Positions 11,580 to 24,086 of a stretch of DNA of 64,000 nucleotides are shown here, one piece after another (position 1 is the first letter of the stretch; each line of letters begins with the position of its first letter). The notes beneath the pieces are model-generated. The model was not told where the DNA came from. It saw only the letters and a list, made by a program, of their open reading frames with translations, and searched no databases. The stretch lies in contig JAACJO010000006.1 in assembly GCA_013368445.1 (NCBI GenBank), positions 1,240,001 through 1,304,000 of the forward strand, written 5' to 3'. Made by a program: the position numbers and the translations under genes. Origin of the DNA: Leucocoprinus leucothites (taxonomy: Eukaryota > Basidiomycota > Agaricomycetes > Agaricales > Agaricaceae).

Positions 11580-12943
11580 ATGGCTTCGAGAACATATTTC
11601 CTCTCTCTCAGCCACTTCACTGCTTCATCCTCATCTAGACTCATCGTCTCGGCAGTTGGTCGTCGGTCATATGCATCTGCCGCCGCCGTTGCAACAAACA
11701 AGAACCGGCCACCAGTAACAGCTAGGAAAACCGCGTCGACGGAACACCTCTCCTCTTCCTCTAACCCCAAACTCTCTGTAAAGACTGCATCACGCACACA
11801 CGTGTCTGCCGGCGGGCCTGCTGCGAAAGCCGCAGACAAGAATGACCGAAAATCACTGAAAGCCACAGGCGGGGGTAATACTCTTGCAAAAGGCAATCCT
11901 AGTACGAAAAGGGAGAGGCCTAAGGTCTTGTCGCAGAGAGAGCAGCTAAACGAGCTAGACAACATTCTAAAGTTTGCAGACTGGGCACCAACGACCGACG
12001 TCTGGGGCCAGAGGGTTGAGACGCTAGGTACGTTCCACGTCGTGCCAAATTATAACAGTTACTCACCTGTTGGTCCACCAAGAAAAGATGTGATGATTCC
12101 ACGCAGTATCATCTCTTCGCGACATCGGATAGGTGGCCTCAAGGGAATCTGGCAACAATTCTGGGAGAACCGACAGAATGATTCAAAAAATATGTTTAGC
12201 ATGGTCACTCTTGCAACACATAATGCATTGCCAGGCGTCAACACCGGAAGCGACGGTTTCTTCCAAAAGTTATTCAAATGGACATTCCGTATCTTCGGTA
12301 CCAAATCGACAAAACCAACGAGTTGGATAGCTGCATCTCGAGAGATGTTCTTGGAAAACTACAAGGATCTCCACCTTGCTATTGCCAAGTACGGATAAAT
12401 CCACCACAACCCGTCCATTTTGAATAACATCTCCGTGCTAGGAACGACGTGAAAGAAATCAAACGGCTAACGACCGATTCATTCGCCGCCGATACCTTAA
12501 ACACCCAGAAAAAACATAACACCAACCTCTCCTACATCTGGCGCCTACATCGGCAAGTCAACCCAACCCAAGTCGTTTCTCTCCGCGTCATCGAAGGCTA
12601 CCTCGCCTCCGAAGAACCAAAATTCGGCAACCGTTTGATGGTTCACGCTCTAGTCAAATTCGACACTGAACAGGTCCGCCTTTACATCTCCACACGCACA
12701 CACACACTCAATACTAATATTCCCCTTCCCTCACAGGGTCTCGAAATCTACGATCGCAAAGGGAACGCTCTTCACACCCCAGCTAAAGGCTATATCTCCG
12801 ACGGTACAACTTCCAGTGGTCCAGTCCCAGCAGAGAAACAACACGTCGTGCAGTATTTCGTATTCGAGAAGAGGATGTGGTATGATGGGCCTTGGGTTAT
12901 TCGCGAGCAAATTTGGGATGTCGCGCCCAAGAAGGCTGATTAA
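11580..12943 (+). CDS. Mitochondrial mL45/Mba1-like (Tim44-like domain) protein
   Basis: A 415-aa protein from exons 11580-12388, 12442-12673 and 12737-12943. The N terminus (MASRTYFLSLSHF, then Ser/Arg/Ala-rich) reads as a mitochondrial presequence. A basic linker follows to about residue 120. The C-terminal half has the Tim44-like fold signature shared by mL45 and Mba1: a helix containing NYKDLHLAIAK, a segment VNPTQVVSLRVIEGYL, and a closing strand VVQYFVFEKRMW with GPWVI. Members sit at the mitoribosome exit and help insert nascent chains into the inner membrane. An in-frame upstream codon exists at 11508 but is GTG, so 11580 is preferred. The family assignment rests on motif memory; Tim44 itself is less likely because the protein is shorter and lacks its N-terminal coiled coil. 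Confidence 0.7.
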
Positions 12944-13565
12944 TTCCCTTAATCATATACATGAGTACCGCTTTTTTTGGTGCACTATGGGTATAGTGCT
13001 TAATATTACTCGCATTTCTACTTTACTTATCTCGTTTGTGTCTCGCGACGGGCACCCAATACAAGCTCCAGAATGTATTGTCTATAACTTCGCGACCTTG
13101 AGCTTGACTACCAGCGTTCAGTACTCAGTTGGATAAGACATACATAGAACCTGCACTGAGAACCTTGAATGGCCCCACCTAACTATATCCATATCCGAGC
13201 ATACAGATATGATAACTTCCATCTACATCCCCGGAAATTGCTATCCCCCGTTTTCTCGTCATGCATTTTTCCCGTACTCCTTTCCGCTTCAGGCTTTGAG
13301 CCTTGGCCCGGGACGCAAGGAATATTTCGGATCGCATTCCATACTAGAGACCCCCTAGAATGCGAGTTGTTGCTGGCCAAGACGAAGCACCCTTAATGAG
13401 AGGATAAATGGCAAAGATATACATATATTCCATAATGTTCTAGTATACAACTATTACACCATTTCGGATTGAAGAGTAATTATGGTATCGGGTCCAGATG
13501 TGATGGTATTGATTGAAATAGTACGAGAAAGAGGAGAGTATAGCAGGATTCAGCAAGGCTTATGT
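12944..13565. other. Convergent 3' interval
   Basis: 3' regions of the mL45-like gene and FunK1 copy A. The stretch about 13400-13530 is recognisably homologous, in inverted orientation, to the DNA just after FunK1 copy C (about 35490-35610). It therefore belongs to the A/C shared 3' UTR. Confidence 0.55.
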
Positions 13566-16500
13566 TTACCTCCTTCCCTTGCTCTTCTTGCGGGGAGGCG
13601 AGGGAGGCAACCGATTCGAGGCACGCGTAGCGGAATTAGAGGAAGGCAAGTCTTGGACAGGGACTGTGGACGATGTTGCGGTGCTTTTTGCCTGGCGGTC
13701 TAACATAGCAGGCACGGTCTGCTGGTTGCGAATCGCTTGTTTGATTTCGTCCGAACGCTTGATCCTTTTTTGCTTGGCGTCTTTCTCCATTGCCGATTCT
13801 GGGGTAGGCGAAGCACGAACCTTGGCAATGGCTCGATCAATGCAGCGAACCACAGCTTGGTGCGGATAGTTATACTCCATGCCAGCAGGAAGCTTGAGAG
13901 CAATCTCGAGAACGCGACGCCAATCTCGGATGAGGTCTTTGAGATCTGCAAAATACGGGCTGATGTGGTTCAGTGACGCCTCGAACACCCGTTCGTTTTT
14001 TAAGATATCTAGTCTATCTTCCTGAGAACGAGAAGAGAAACGGTCCAGGATTTCCTTTAGAGCCTCGGTCTCTTCCCTTGGGACAGCCCCTGGTCCTGCA
14101 TATTTCAGGGTGACATACGAAAGCACCCATAAAAATGACTCGGCGTCATGAATTGCGGTGTGTGCAAATTCCCTGTCTCGTTCCATCCAGCAACTCATGA
14201 AAGGTGGCGTTCCCTGCAAAAAGAGTCAGAGTTATTCTCAGGAGTATCCAGTCCTACAGATGACGCATAGTTACATAGCCAGGTCCTGCACGACGCGACC
14301 CAAAGGAAGGAATATCATAAGGCTGGGAGCACCCGTCAGTCCATGGGTGTAGTGACGGATAAAACACACACCTCTTTAGGCCACCCAAGATCCTCCAGAG
14401 ATAGCAAGAGCTCTGGGGTCGTAGAGGGATTGTACTTGTCGCGCACTTGAATCAAATATGCTTCAGCCAGGAGATCATATATCTCCTCGGCGGCGCGTAT
14501 GGCAGATTCCTCAAAATAGTCAAGTAAAGGCGCGCGAGATTTGTCTCTAATTTGCTTGGGATTTTCCCTTTTCAGAGTCTTGAATTGGGCCGAGATTTTG
14601 CTGTGGTCAAAGTCGATGAGGTGACCGTGTCCATTGCTAATTATGATATTATTCATGCTGATGTCTTGCTGGACGATCCCCTTCTTATAGCATTGCTCGT
14701 GCTCTAGACAAGGCGTGAGCCGTAGGCAGTTCAAGTTTCACTCCACTTACCAAGAACTGCACCGCGAAATCCTTCCAGAAACTCAATCTTATCCGCGAAT
14801 TCTCTAATTGTCACTCCGGGCAGTCTAAGGATCATGCGCGCCAGGGTACGGTTGACAAGAGTTGGGTGCACCTCGGATTCCGGCCCCGACAACTTGTTCG
14901 ATACAGTTTGACTCCTTGCCTCGTCTATTGCCCGGGACGAAGTTCGAGTTTGGGATCGGGACTGGGGTTGGGACTGTGTCGGCGCCACTCCCAGCGGCTT
15001 TGAATTGGGGATGACCTCGATACCTTTGCGGATATATCTCAGCGTGTCCACGTTCTCACCGTTCACGTTTACATAGCCCGCCTCCTTCAACCGCGAATCA
15101 AGTCCGGCGCGAGAAAGAATAAACGCCTCGAAGGGTTGCATCTTCAGCTTCTGCTCAAGCGTCCGCATTTCCTCAGGTGGTTGGGTGTCGTCGCCCAAGG
15201 AATTGGACGTGTTTAACAGCACAATGGCACCGCCGTCCAACCCAGGGAGTCTCTGCCATGACTGCTTCATGACGTATATCTCTGCCTGATCACAGCGAAA
15301 GTAGTCAGATACGGGCATGATTCGCGTCGCCAATAAACCTACCTGATCATTTCTGTTCTTCCAGTCCTCGAGAGATACTACTTCGAGGACAAGGGTACCC
15401 CTTCCCCAGAGCCGCTTTGCATCCTGGAGTGTGAGAGAGCGAACTGCCACGTAACGCGCTGTTTTGGCTCGAGTCGCACCTCGCTCGTCAGTCTCCTCGT
15501 CTGCGCTTGAGTAATTCACACTCATCCTACCATCTGCACCTACGCTCGAACTCGGAGGATACGCCATCTCATCTGCACTGCTGCTCGGGACTTCGTCCTT
15601 CCCCAGCTCATCCTCCGCATCCTCACTGCTTGAGTCATCACTTCGCTGGACCCCGCCGCCCTCGATCTCGTGCCCAGTGATACTCGACGTGTCACAGTAC
15701 GCTTCGTACCTATTGGGGGCTAGCTGGTCGCGGGTCTTGACGCGAACCGGGACGTTGGGTACGTGACCAATGGCCCTATCAGGCTCAGAGGCCATATCGT
15801 CGAACGCCTCGATGACCCAGGGGACATCAAAGCCACGCATGAATTTCTCCACGTGAGCCTCATACGACGGAACATCTTGGGTGCCATCCCAGACATGGAC
15901 CGTCGGGTCCCAGCCCAGCTGCACTGGCGACAAGCAGGACCAGCTGGCGATGGCCGCAACGAACTCCTCGGGCGCCTAAAGCAAGGTGTCAGCTTCAACT
16001 TTCACCTGAGCAGAGGCACAGAGAATTCACCTCGTGGATATCAATCGCGGCTGAGGAAGTGACCCCGCTACGATCGAACAGGTGGAAACTGAATTTGTCC
16101 ACCGTAAGAATGAATGCGAGCACATAATACCGGTCGAGTTGTTCCATGAAGATCTGTCCGGCATATTTCGCCAATTGAGCCAGTGTAATGGTAGCATTGG
16201 TCACTTTGACCTCCACGACTGTATAGATCTGCAACCAGGGGCAAGACTCTACCTGCCCAACCCGTGTCAAACGCTCGTTCACGTGGTATGCGGCCCAACA
16301 AAACACTTACTTTGTTGGTGGTCTTTGACTTTTTTTTCTTTTTCGAGCTCCTTGCAGCGGTGCTCGTCTGCTACAGCGGATTAGGGACCAGATAGCCGGC
16401 AGAGTAAGGCACTTACCTCCTCTTGCGAATCTGGTCTAGGCCCCCACTTCTTCATTTCCTCGGCTTTAGTCTTGCACACAAAGGAAATATCAGGCAGCAA

Positions 16501-16872
16501 AGTTTGATGATACGGATTTTCCGACTTGGGTGCCTTGTCGTGGATATCGACCCATTCTCCATGTAGCTGCGGCTGGCCCTCGCTCTGACAAACCTCAACC
16601 GCCGCCGCCTTTTGTATTTCGTTGAGGATCGTGACAAAAGGCTCGTACGGGGGCTCTTCTCTCTTGCGTTTTTCTCCTGCCGAATATTTCTGTGCCTGAT
16701 ATTTCTCCTTCTCCTCTTCTGGGGTAAGCATATCCTTCCATCTCCATATAGATTTCGACCGCTCGTGATACAGTCCCTTTGCCCTCAGCTTCTCGAGGAC
16801 GGCCTTGGCTTGTTCGGCGGGGAAGGGGAGAAGCTTCTCCAAGAAATCCTTCGCTTCAACTGCGACATTCAT
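13566..16872 (-). CDS. FunK1 fungal-type protein kinase, copy A (intact)
   Basis: Fungal-specific protein-kinase-like family expanded in Agaricomycetes. Eight exons keep frame throughout: 16417-16872, 16311-16370, 16031-16252, 15343-15975, 14751-15285, 14372-14703, 14275-14322 and 13566-14213, giving 977 aa. Family features: LFDRSG in the N-terminal half, a VMKQSW lysine context, DIS-MNNI in the catalytic loop, HLIDFD as the DFG equivalent, GTPPFMS in the activation segment, and HDAESFLWVL after it. The C terminus is a basic Ser/Pro tail. The catalytic loop reads IVQQD where HRD is usual, so both His and Arg are replaced and activity is uncertain. Two damaged relatives lie at 18346-21176 and 32578-35463. 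Biological role unknown. Confidence 0.85.
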
Positions 16873-18345
16873 AGCAGGAATCTTCTTGTTATGAAACCCT
16901 TGACCTTGACCGCTTCGCTATAGGAAGGGCAGTGACTAAACGGAGGAGTATCGAGTTTCAGTCGGGCGAGGGCGGAAGATACGTTAGTATGCGGAATCGG
17001 AAGAGGATTAGGGTACACCTCTTTATACCAAGAGAAGATTTAGGGCAAGGTTTCCGGAGTCGGAATTCGGTTAACAGTATATCTGCAGCAGTATTTGGAT
17101 GACCAGAAGACAAAGCAAGGTGGCGTTAATCGAGTATGTCCATGACCAAAGTGGTTGATTGGATCATTTGACCCCACGTGTTAGCGCGTCCTTGCACTGT
17201 CACACCTTTGATCAGAAATTTCAGAATACTCAGCTGAAGCGCTCAGCTTGGGATTCAAACATCTAGTATATTTTGTCGCAAAAATCAGGACATCTGCGCA
17301 ATGTACTGTAGCAGTTCTTCCAAATTCAAGCTCGGAAAAACTTGAAAATGGAGTACCCCAAATCTCATGGCACCACTTCTGGGACTGGTGGGCTCCAGAA
17401 CGTGTTCTCCCTCATCCTACCCGCATCGATGGATAGATCGTTTTGCTGATTATGATAGAGCACATGAAATTTCTCCTTGTGATCTAGAGCAGATTTCACT
17501 TCTATCAGACGTCCGTCCGAGTCATAATATCAATCTCAGACAATGGAAAGACAACACTGGTATAACATTGCCCTCAATAATTGCGTCACCTGTCAAAGCA
17601 CAACGCGTTTAGGGAGAACTTCGTTCCACGTTGACGTTCATACTGATGTATAAATCATCCGGCGGCTGCACTGGAGGGATCTGCGCGAGTCTGCCTGTGT
17701 GGCGTTCGTAGAGAAGTAACTATTGTCCACGGTAAGAGGCATAGAGTCTTGCAATATCTCCCTCGGTAGTTATTGGTTATTATTCACTAAGATAAAGCCC
17801 CATTCCTTGCTGTCTCCGTTTGCAGAAACCGAAATAGCCGCTTGAAACAGTCGCCAGAAGTACGCCCCACTTGCGGAGTCGTAAAAGCTCATAAAGACTA
17901 AGCGATACTTCGGCTCATTTGACATGTCTTCCCTCCCAAACACAAGTTCTTGCCATATGGCCCAGCATGCCCGTCGGAGGATGCGTCGCGGTCGCCCACA
18001 AGACTAGGAAAAAATACTCATGGCCTGCGAATTCTTGCCGAGACTATGCGATTGAAATCTCAAAGGGAAGCACTGTCTCGGGCACAGGGCAGTCCCTTGC
18101 ACGACGCGTGAGCACAAACTAGATGATACATCGGGAGAAGCATCCGCATACCAAGTTGGAAAGTGAAGCAAGGAAATCATCGAAAGAAGAGTACAGCAAA
18201 GGCTTGAGCGGAGCATTCCAAATCCGATGACAATAAACCGTATTCTGGCGCAATCACCGGGAAATCATCGCAAGCAAGCATGGCTTCTCAAAGATGCCAT
18301 GGATGGAATGGGCTAGAAGTTCTATGGGAAGGGTTGTCTCATATC
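16873..18345. other. Interval between FunK1 copies A and B
   Basis: Contains the promoter of copy A and the 3' flank of copy B. No supported gene. Copy A does not obviously share its promoter sequence with copies B and C, which do share theirs. Confidence 0.45.
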
Positions 18346-21176
18346 CTATCCCCTTCTTTTCTTCCGGGGAGAAGCCTGCGACAGCGCGTTCAGACTTGAG
18401 GAATTCGCGATAGGAACAGAAATAGTGGATGTCCTCGCTCTTCCATCGGCCTGGAGAGATAGAGCATAGACAGTCTGCTGTGTGCGGATCGCCTGTTTGA
18501 TCTCCTCCGAGCGCTTGGTCCTTGTTTGCTTGGCATTGTTCTCCAGCTGTTGGTCTGGGCTAGGCGAAGCATGAATTTTGACAATGGCTCAATCAATACA
18601 GCGAAGGAAGACTTGGTGCGGATAGTTATACTCCATGCCAGTGGGATATCTGTGAGCAATCTCGAGCATGCGATGCCAGTCTCGAATAAGTTCTTTGAGG
18701 TCTTCAAAGTACGGGCTGATGTGACTGAGCGACATGTCCAGTTTCTCTTGGCTTCGTAAAATTTGCCGCTTTGTCTTGCGCGAAGCGTACGAGTCAAGAA
18801 ACAACGTCGTAAACAATTGGTCAAGCTCTGGAGACATTTCCCTTCGAGTTGATCCTGGCCCTGCCAACTTGAGGGACAAATAAGTGAATACCCACAGGAA
18901 TGACTGGACGTCATGAATTGCAGTGTGTGGTTCATCATCCCAACCTAGACGACAGCTCATGAAAGGCGGCGTTCCCTACACAAAGGTCAGAGTTGCTCTA
19001 GGAAGCATCCAGTCCTACGAATGACGTACGACTGCACGGGTAGGTTCTGCATTGAAGATGCGGCCTAAAAAAAAAAGGAATGTCATAGGGCTGAGAGCAG
19101 CCGTCAGTCCACGGGTATGGTGATGGGTTAAACACACACCTCTTTAGGCCACCCGAGATCATCGAGAGACAACAATAAATCTGGGGTCTCAGAGGGATTA
19201 TACTTGTTGCACACTTCAACCAAGTACTCTCCAGGCCGGAGGTCATATAGCTCCTCGGTGGCGCGTATGGCAGATTCCTCAAAATAGTCAAGCCAGGCGA
19301 GGCGATGTTTCTCCCCAATTTGCTTAGGATATTCTCTTTTCAGAGTCTTGAATTGGGCCGTGATTTTGCTGTAGTCAAAGTCGATGAGGTGACCCTGTCC
19401 TTTGCTGATTATGATATTGTTCACGTTGATATCCCGCTGGATGATCCTCTTTTTATAGTATTCCTCGTGTTCTAAACAAGACGTGAGCACCGGCCACACT
19501 TCATTATAACAACCTCACCTATTATTGCACACCGAAATCCCTCCAAAAACTCTGCCCTGTCCACGAATTCTCTGATACTAACTCCGGGGAGATCGAGGAT
19601 CATACGCATCAAGATACGATTCACAAAAGGCGGCCACGTCTCTTTGGGATCAGGATCCGACCAGCTCGATGATTCGTCGCTCTCCGAGTCATAACACAAG
19701 TGCTCAAACCCATCGCCTTGGATCATCTGAGCATTCCTACGAACGTACGTGAGGCTGTCCACTTGGCTGCCGCCTACCTCAACGAAGCCTGCCTCCTTCA
19801 GCCGAGACCCAAGCCCTGCACGAGAGAGAACAAATGCCTCAAAAGGTTGAGACATCACCTGAGACACCTCATTCTCCTCGGGCGCCGATTGTTCTTCAGG
19901 AGAGTGTGCCGAGTTATCCAGACTCAGAGTGTCCCCCGTCATACGTAACAGGTTCCTGCCAGGACTGCCTCAGAACAAGAACCTTTGCCTAGTCATCACA
20001 AAATATGTCAGCTTGTTATGCATCATTCGATGGTACGCTGAAGTCCACCTTGTCATTTCTCCTCATCCAGTCGTCCAGAGATACCACTTCGAACGCTGTT
20101 GTACCTCTTCCCAAGAACCACAGAGGATCCGGCTTATTGAGCGGGCGAATTGCTACATAGCGTATTTTCGTCGTAGGGGTCTCAAGGTCACCACCACCAC
20201 CACGGCACGTTTCACTAAGCCCTTCAATGACCCAAGGAACGTCAAACGCGCATGAGAATCCCTCCATCGGTGCCTTGTACGAAGGGATAACCTCTAACCC
20301 ACTCCAGACGTGGACGCTTGGGTCCCAGCCCAGCAGTGTCGGTGCTAAGCAGGACCAGCTGGCCACAGCTGCAATAAATTGCTGAGGGGCCTAGAGCCAC
20401 GTCCGTCAGTTTGCTCATCTGCAATCCCACATAACTGACAAATAACTGACCTGGTGGATATCAATCGGGGTCGACGAGAGAACTCCACTCCGGTCGAAGA
20501 GGTGGATACGAAGATAGCCTCGACGGAGTGTAAATGCAAGCACATGATGGCGGTCTAATTGTTCTGTGGTCCGACGTAGCTTGCCAGTTACGTCTACCAC
20601 AGTGTATATATGCAGCCACAGCAGAGACTCCATCTGTCCCATACGGGCACGCTGTTCAGGTCACGGCTGTGGGTTGCGGAGAAGCTTACTTACTTGCTCA
20701 ATAGTCTTTGACTCAGCATCCGAAGGTGCAGGTGCATCTGACGCCTGCTCCTGTGCAGGGGGTCTCGGGCCCCATTTCTTCATGTCCACGGCCTGCTCCA
20801 GATACGTGAATGAGATGCCAGGGAGTAGAATACCATCGCCAAGTTCCACAGCCGGTGCCCGATCATATGCGTTGATCCATTCTCCGCGTAGACAGAACTG
20901 GCTAGTATTTCCAGAAACGTCAGCGCTGGTCCTCGCGATCTCGTTGAGGATAGAAACAAACGACCCCAAGAACTGCTCTTCTCTCTCTTGCGTTTCCCGT
21001 GGCTCGCCACAGGTACAGTATTCGATCTCATCTCATCTCTCGTGGGTATTCCGGTCCATCTCGAGTCTTGATATAGGGCCTCTCTGTTCCAAAATTTCAA
21101 GGATACTTTGAGCTTGTTCCAGAGGTAGAGGAAGGAATTTCTCCAAGAAAACACCCATTTCGACATCGAGGTACAT
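18346..21176 (-). pseudogene. FunK1 kinase copy B, decayed
   Basis: Collinear with copies A and C from the start (ATG at 21176) to a natural end (TAG at 18346), but broken repeatedly. An extra C near 21076 shifts the frame, which reaches a stop before an AG insertion near 20980 would restore it. A 36-nt in-frame deletion removes about 12 codons near 20590. Another frame break lies near 19935, just after the VLRQSW segment, where the expected lysine is arginine. Homopolymer slippage near 19068-19078 disrupts the short seventh exon. A C-to-T change makes TGA at 18589-18591, where A and C keep Arg. The catalytic loop reads IIQRDIN. Its 5' region and promoter are closely similar to those of copy C. 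It could be transcribed, but no full-length kinase is possible. Confidence 0.82.
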
Positions 21177-21457
21177 TTCAGCAGACGAGATCCCGATAAC
21201 ACGTATCAAGAGCGAAACGGAGAGCCAAATCGTTGGTGTCAATGTGTAGGTTATTCCACAAGGGAAGCGCGTCGCATGAACGCAATTGTTCCCACACTTT
21301 AAATAGGCACCGGAAGAAAAATGTCACAGCCACAGCCGTTCCGCACTCGCGTTCGATCAACCTCCGCCCCGTACAAAAGTTACTCCATACATACCTTCTC
21401 CTTTCTAATCCTCCCGCACAATCCATTAATCCAGATCCTACTCCTTACCTCCAAGAA
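21177..21457. promoter_or_regulatory. Shared promoter of FunK1 copy B and the TPR gene
   Basis: A 281-bp divergent interval. About 195 bp next to copy B (to about 21370) is duplicated upstream of copy C at about 32368-32577, including matching stretches around a TATTTA element. The part nearest the TPR gene is not in the duplicate. The promoter therefore travelled with the FunK1 copy. Confidence 0.6.
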
Positions 21458-23015
21458 ATGAACGCTGCCAGACTTTTACCCCGTCTTCAGACCACTGCCC
21501 GGAGTTATGGGACTTCAAGCTCAAGCCGGATGTCTGCGCGACCGGCAATGACGATGCGGTTCACTGCAAGACCTACACTGTCCGCGACAAAACGTGCATT
21601 TTTGCCCCATACATCGAGAACAAGTAGTCGAGCATATAGCTCTGATGGTGGTCGATCCGGTGGCATCTGGTCGCCTCTCTTTACCGCGCTGCTTGCTTTC
21701 GGCATCGCTGCGACTGGTTATGGAATGTGCGTCCAATATTTCAAGCCTTTTGTGAAGTGTGACTAAATAGCGTCTCATACAGATACGACTTGTATGGAAC
21801 CCTAACTATGTGGCCAACAGAGGTTCGAGGCGACCTACGAGAGGCTCTCAAAGCTAAATACAAAGCTGACCTAGCTATGAGTGCTGCCTACCTTCAACGG
21901 TACGTACATGCCCTGCTACCACCACCGACACATGCTAGACAACGTCACTAGTGCCTGGGAAACAACCAAAACACTTCCCATCGAGCACTTCAAATCCCAA
22001 CCCCACCTCAAAACTTCTGGAATCGCCATCTGTCTAGGCGAAGTCCTTGAAGGGGATGACAAAAAATCTGAAGCCTACGACGTTTACGTCGAGTCCCTAA
22101 AACAACTCCAAGATGCCGGAATCCCAACAATGACGGGCCCTGAAAAAATGCGTGCAGTCGCACTTGCTTACAAACTCGGTGAACTTGGCGAGTCGCTGGA
22201 GAAACCGAAAGAGGAGACTGAAAAATGGTTGGCATTTGCTGTCGAGACGGTTTTGAAACAGGTTTTGCAAGTTTCGCCGTCGACGTCGTCGGCAGGGACG
22301 GCGCATGAGGAGGGTGATAATATGATTATTATCGCAGAGTTGGGATTGCCCGACTGGGTATCGACTGTCGATATTGCGGCACCGTTCGAGGCACTGGGAA
22401 CGTTTTATTCAAGGGCCGGAAAGCTTGAGTGAGTGGACTCCATTGGTAATATCGTGCGCAGATAAGTTCTGAATGTCGGCATAGCTATGCAATGCCCTTG
22501 ATGCTACAAGCTGTCTCAATTCTCATTCCACCTGCACCCCAAGAAAGTACTCCTGAAGACAAGTGCCGAGGTTAGTTAGGACACCTCCCTCATCCATTAA
22601 GCAGTGCTGAATTCCCAATACAGGTGCTCAACTTATGACGAGCATTTCAGAAATGATCATCCGGAATACACTGTCACACGAGTCGGTGCAACAGGCTGAG
22701 CAATGGGCAATGAAGGGCTTAGAGGTCGTTGTTGCAACGCGTAAAGCGTCAAAGGAGCCCATACCCATTTGTGAGGTGGCATATGCTGTGCAACTTTTTA
22801 ACATGGCCTCAATACGCGCCGTAAGTCCTTTGAAACATTTGTAGGATATCCTCTAATAAAATGGATAGATTGGCGGAGATATTAACAAGGCAAAAGACCT
22901 CTTCGCCCGCACCGCAAACCATGCGAAGAATATCGGCTATCAAGCCCTTGTAGAGACATCCAACCAGGCAATTGAAGAACTCAATTCGCGTACAGCCGCC
23001 CCTAAAACCACATAA
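21458..23015 (+). CDS. TPR-containing mitochondrial protein, Mgr3-like
   Basis: Six exons (21458-21726, 21783-21899, 21952-22428, 22485-22570, 22624-22820, 22869-23015) give 430 aa in a single frame. The N terminus is Arg/Ser-rich with no acids (presequence), then one hydrophobic segment (LFTALLAFGIAATGYG, about 75-90) spans the membrane. Next comes a conserved block with GTLTMWPTEVR and helical pairs such as YLQRAWETTKTLP, LGEVLEGDDKKSEAYDVYVES and VALAYKLGELGES that read as tetratricopeptide repeats. Architecture (presequence, single TM, TPR domain) matches fungal Mgr3, an adaptor of the inner-membrane i-AAA protease. That specific name is inference; TPR and mitochondrial location are better supported. 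Its stop lies 110 bp from the SEC62 stop (convergent). Confidence 0.72.
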
Positions 23016-23124
23016 TTAATAGCCGAGGTTGACGTAGATGTAGAGACAGGGAGTAATGGATATGATAGATGGCATGAGAAACAGACACTAGACAAACATA
23101 CTCTAAAGCGAAAAAAAGGATAAT

Positions 23125-24086
23125 TCATGCATCCTCATCTGGCACCTCTTCAATCCTAGCTCCACGAGTGGGTTGCTGCGAACTTTCGGAATCGTCGATT
23201 TCTTCAACTACAGTGCCAGAAGTAGCAACCCCATTCTTCTTTGACTTGCCCTTATCCTTCTTCTCACCCTTCTCGCTCTTCTTCTTCTTGGACTTTTTCT
23301 TGGGAAGATCCCATTCCCATAGAGGAATAAAGGAGTCGACCTGTGAAAAACACATTTAGCACAAAAACCATGTGGCGAAAAGGGAAGAGAAGTTGACGTA
23401 CAAAGCCAACGTCCGCAAAGAGTTGCGGGAATATCCAGATACCCGGACTAGCCACGATGACAGTAATGATATAAAAGATCAATCGAACGATAGCAATGGC
23501 GAAGAATAGACCAATGAGCCCTAGCATGCCTATACTAAGGTACCAGACACCCAAGCGCATAATGGGTGGCCAGAGAGGGAACATGACACCAGCGAGCATA
23601 ATCACAACCATAAGAATTCCACCGGCGTACGTGGTCCACTGGGAACCCTCGTAGAACCAAGCATAGTATTCCTCTGGACGGAACTGCTGCTCTTGAATGA
23701 TCTGGAGAGCTTTAGGCGAGGATGATGAGGAACCGGTGGGTCCACCACGTTGAACACGGAGGTAAAAAGCGAAGGCATTGACAGCGGAGAGGATGGTGAG
23801 TGCCTCTGCTTCCGAGGTCACCTTCGGAACGTTTTTGAGTTTGGCATAGGAGGGTGAGAGTAGAGCCTTGACAGCTGATTTGCCTATGACGCGAGAGAGG
23901 AGGAAGGACGTGGAGTGATATCAAGGTGTGAATGATTTTGATTTGTAGTGCGAAAGACGTACCCTTGAAGTAGTCTAGGCGTTTGCCATTGAGTGCGCCT
24001 ACGCGGACTTTGAGTCCTGAGCTGCCGCTACGGAGGAACTGGGCGACATTTTTTATCTCTGGAGGTGCTTTTTGCTGTTGCTCCAT
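23125..24086 (-). CDS. Sec62, ER protein translocation subunit
   Basis: Three exons (23963-24086, 23402-23883, 23125-23340) give 273 aa, close to the yeast length. Sec62 joins Sec61/Sec63 at the ER membrane for post-translational import. Seen here: an N-terminal cytosolic domain with RKRLDYFKG-type context (NGKRLDYFKG), a domain around EEYYAWFYEGSQW, two closely spaced membrane segments (LMVVIMLAGVMFPLWPP and a long hydrophobic stretch after it), then IPLWEWDLPKKK and a highly charged Lys/Glu tail. Both introns keep frame. A cluster of 11 Lys in the tail resembles the Sec63-binding or ribosome-binding charged ends of the family. Confidence 0.93.

Noticed and set aside
10955..11965. 336-aa open frame on the minus strand
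   Set aside because: It runs through CHCHD2-like exon 2 in the wrong frame and antisense to the mL45-like gene. Composition is Ser/Cys/Phe-biased with no domain, whereas both real genes close neatly when spliced.
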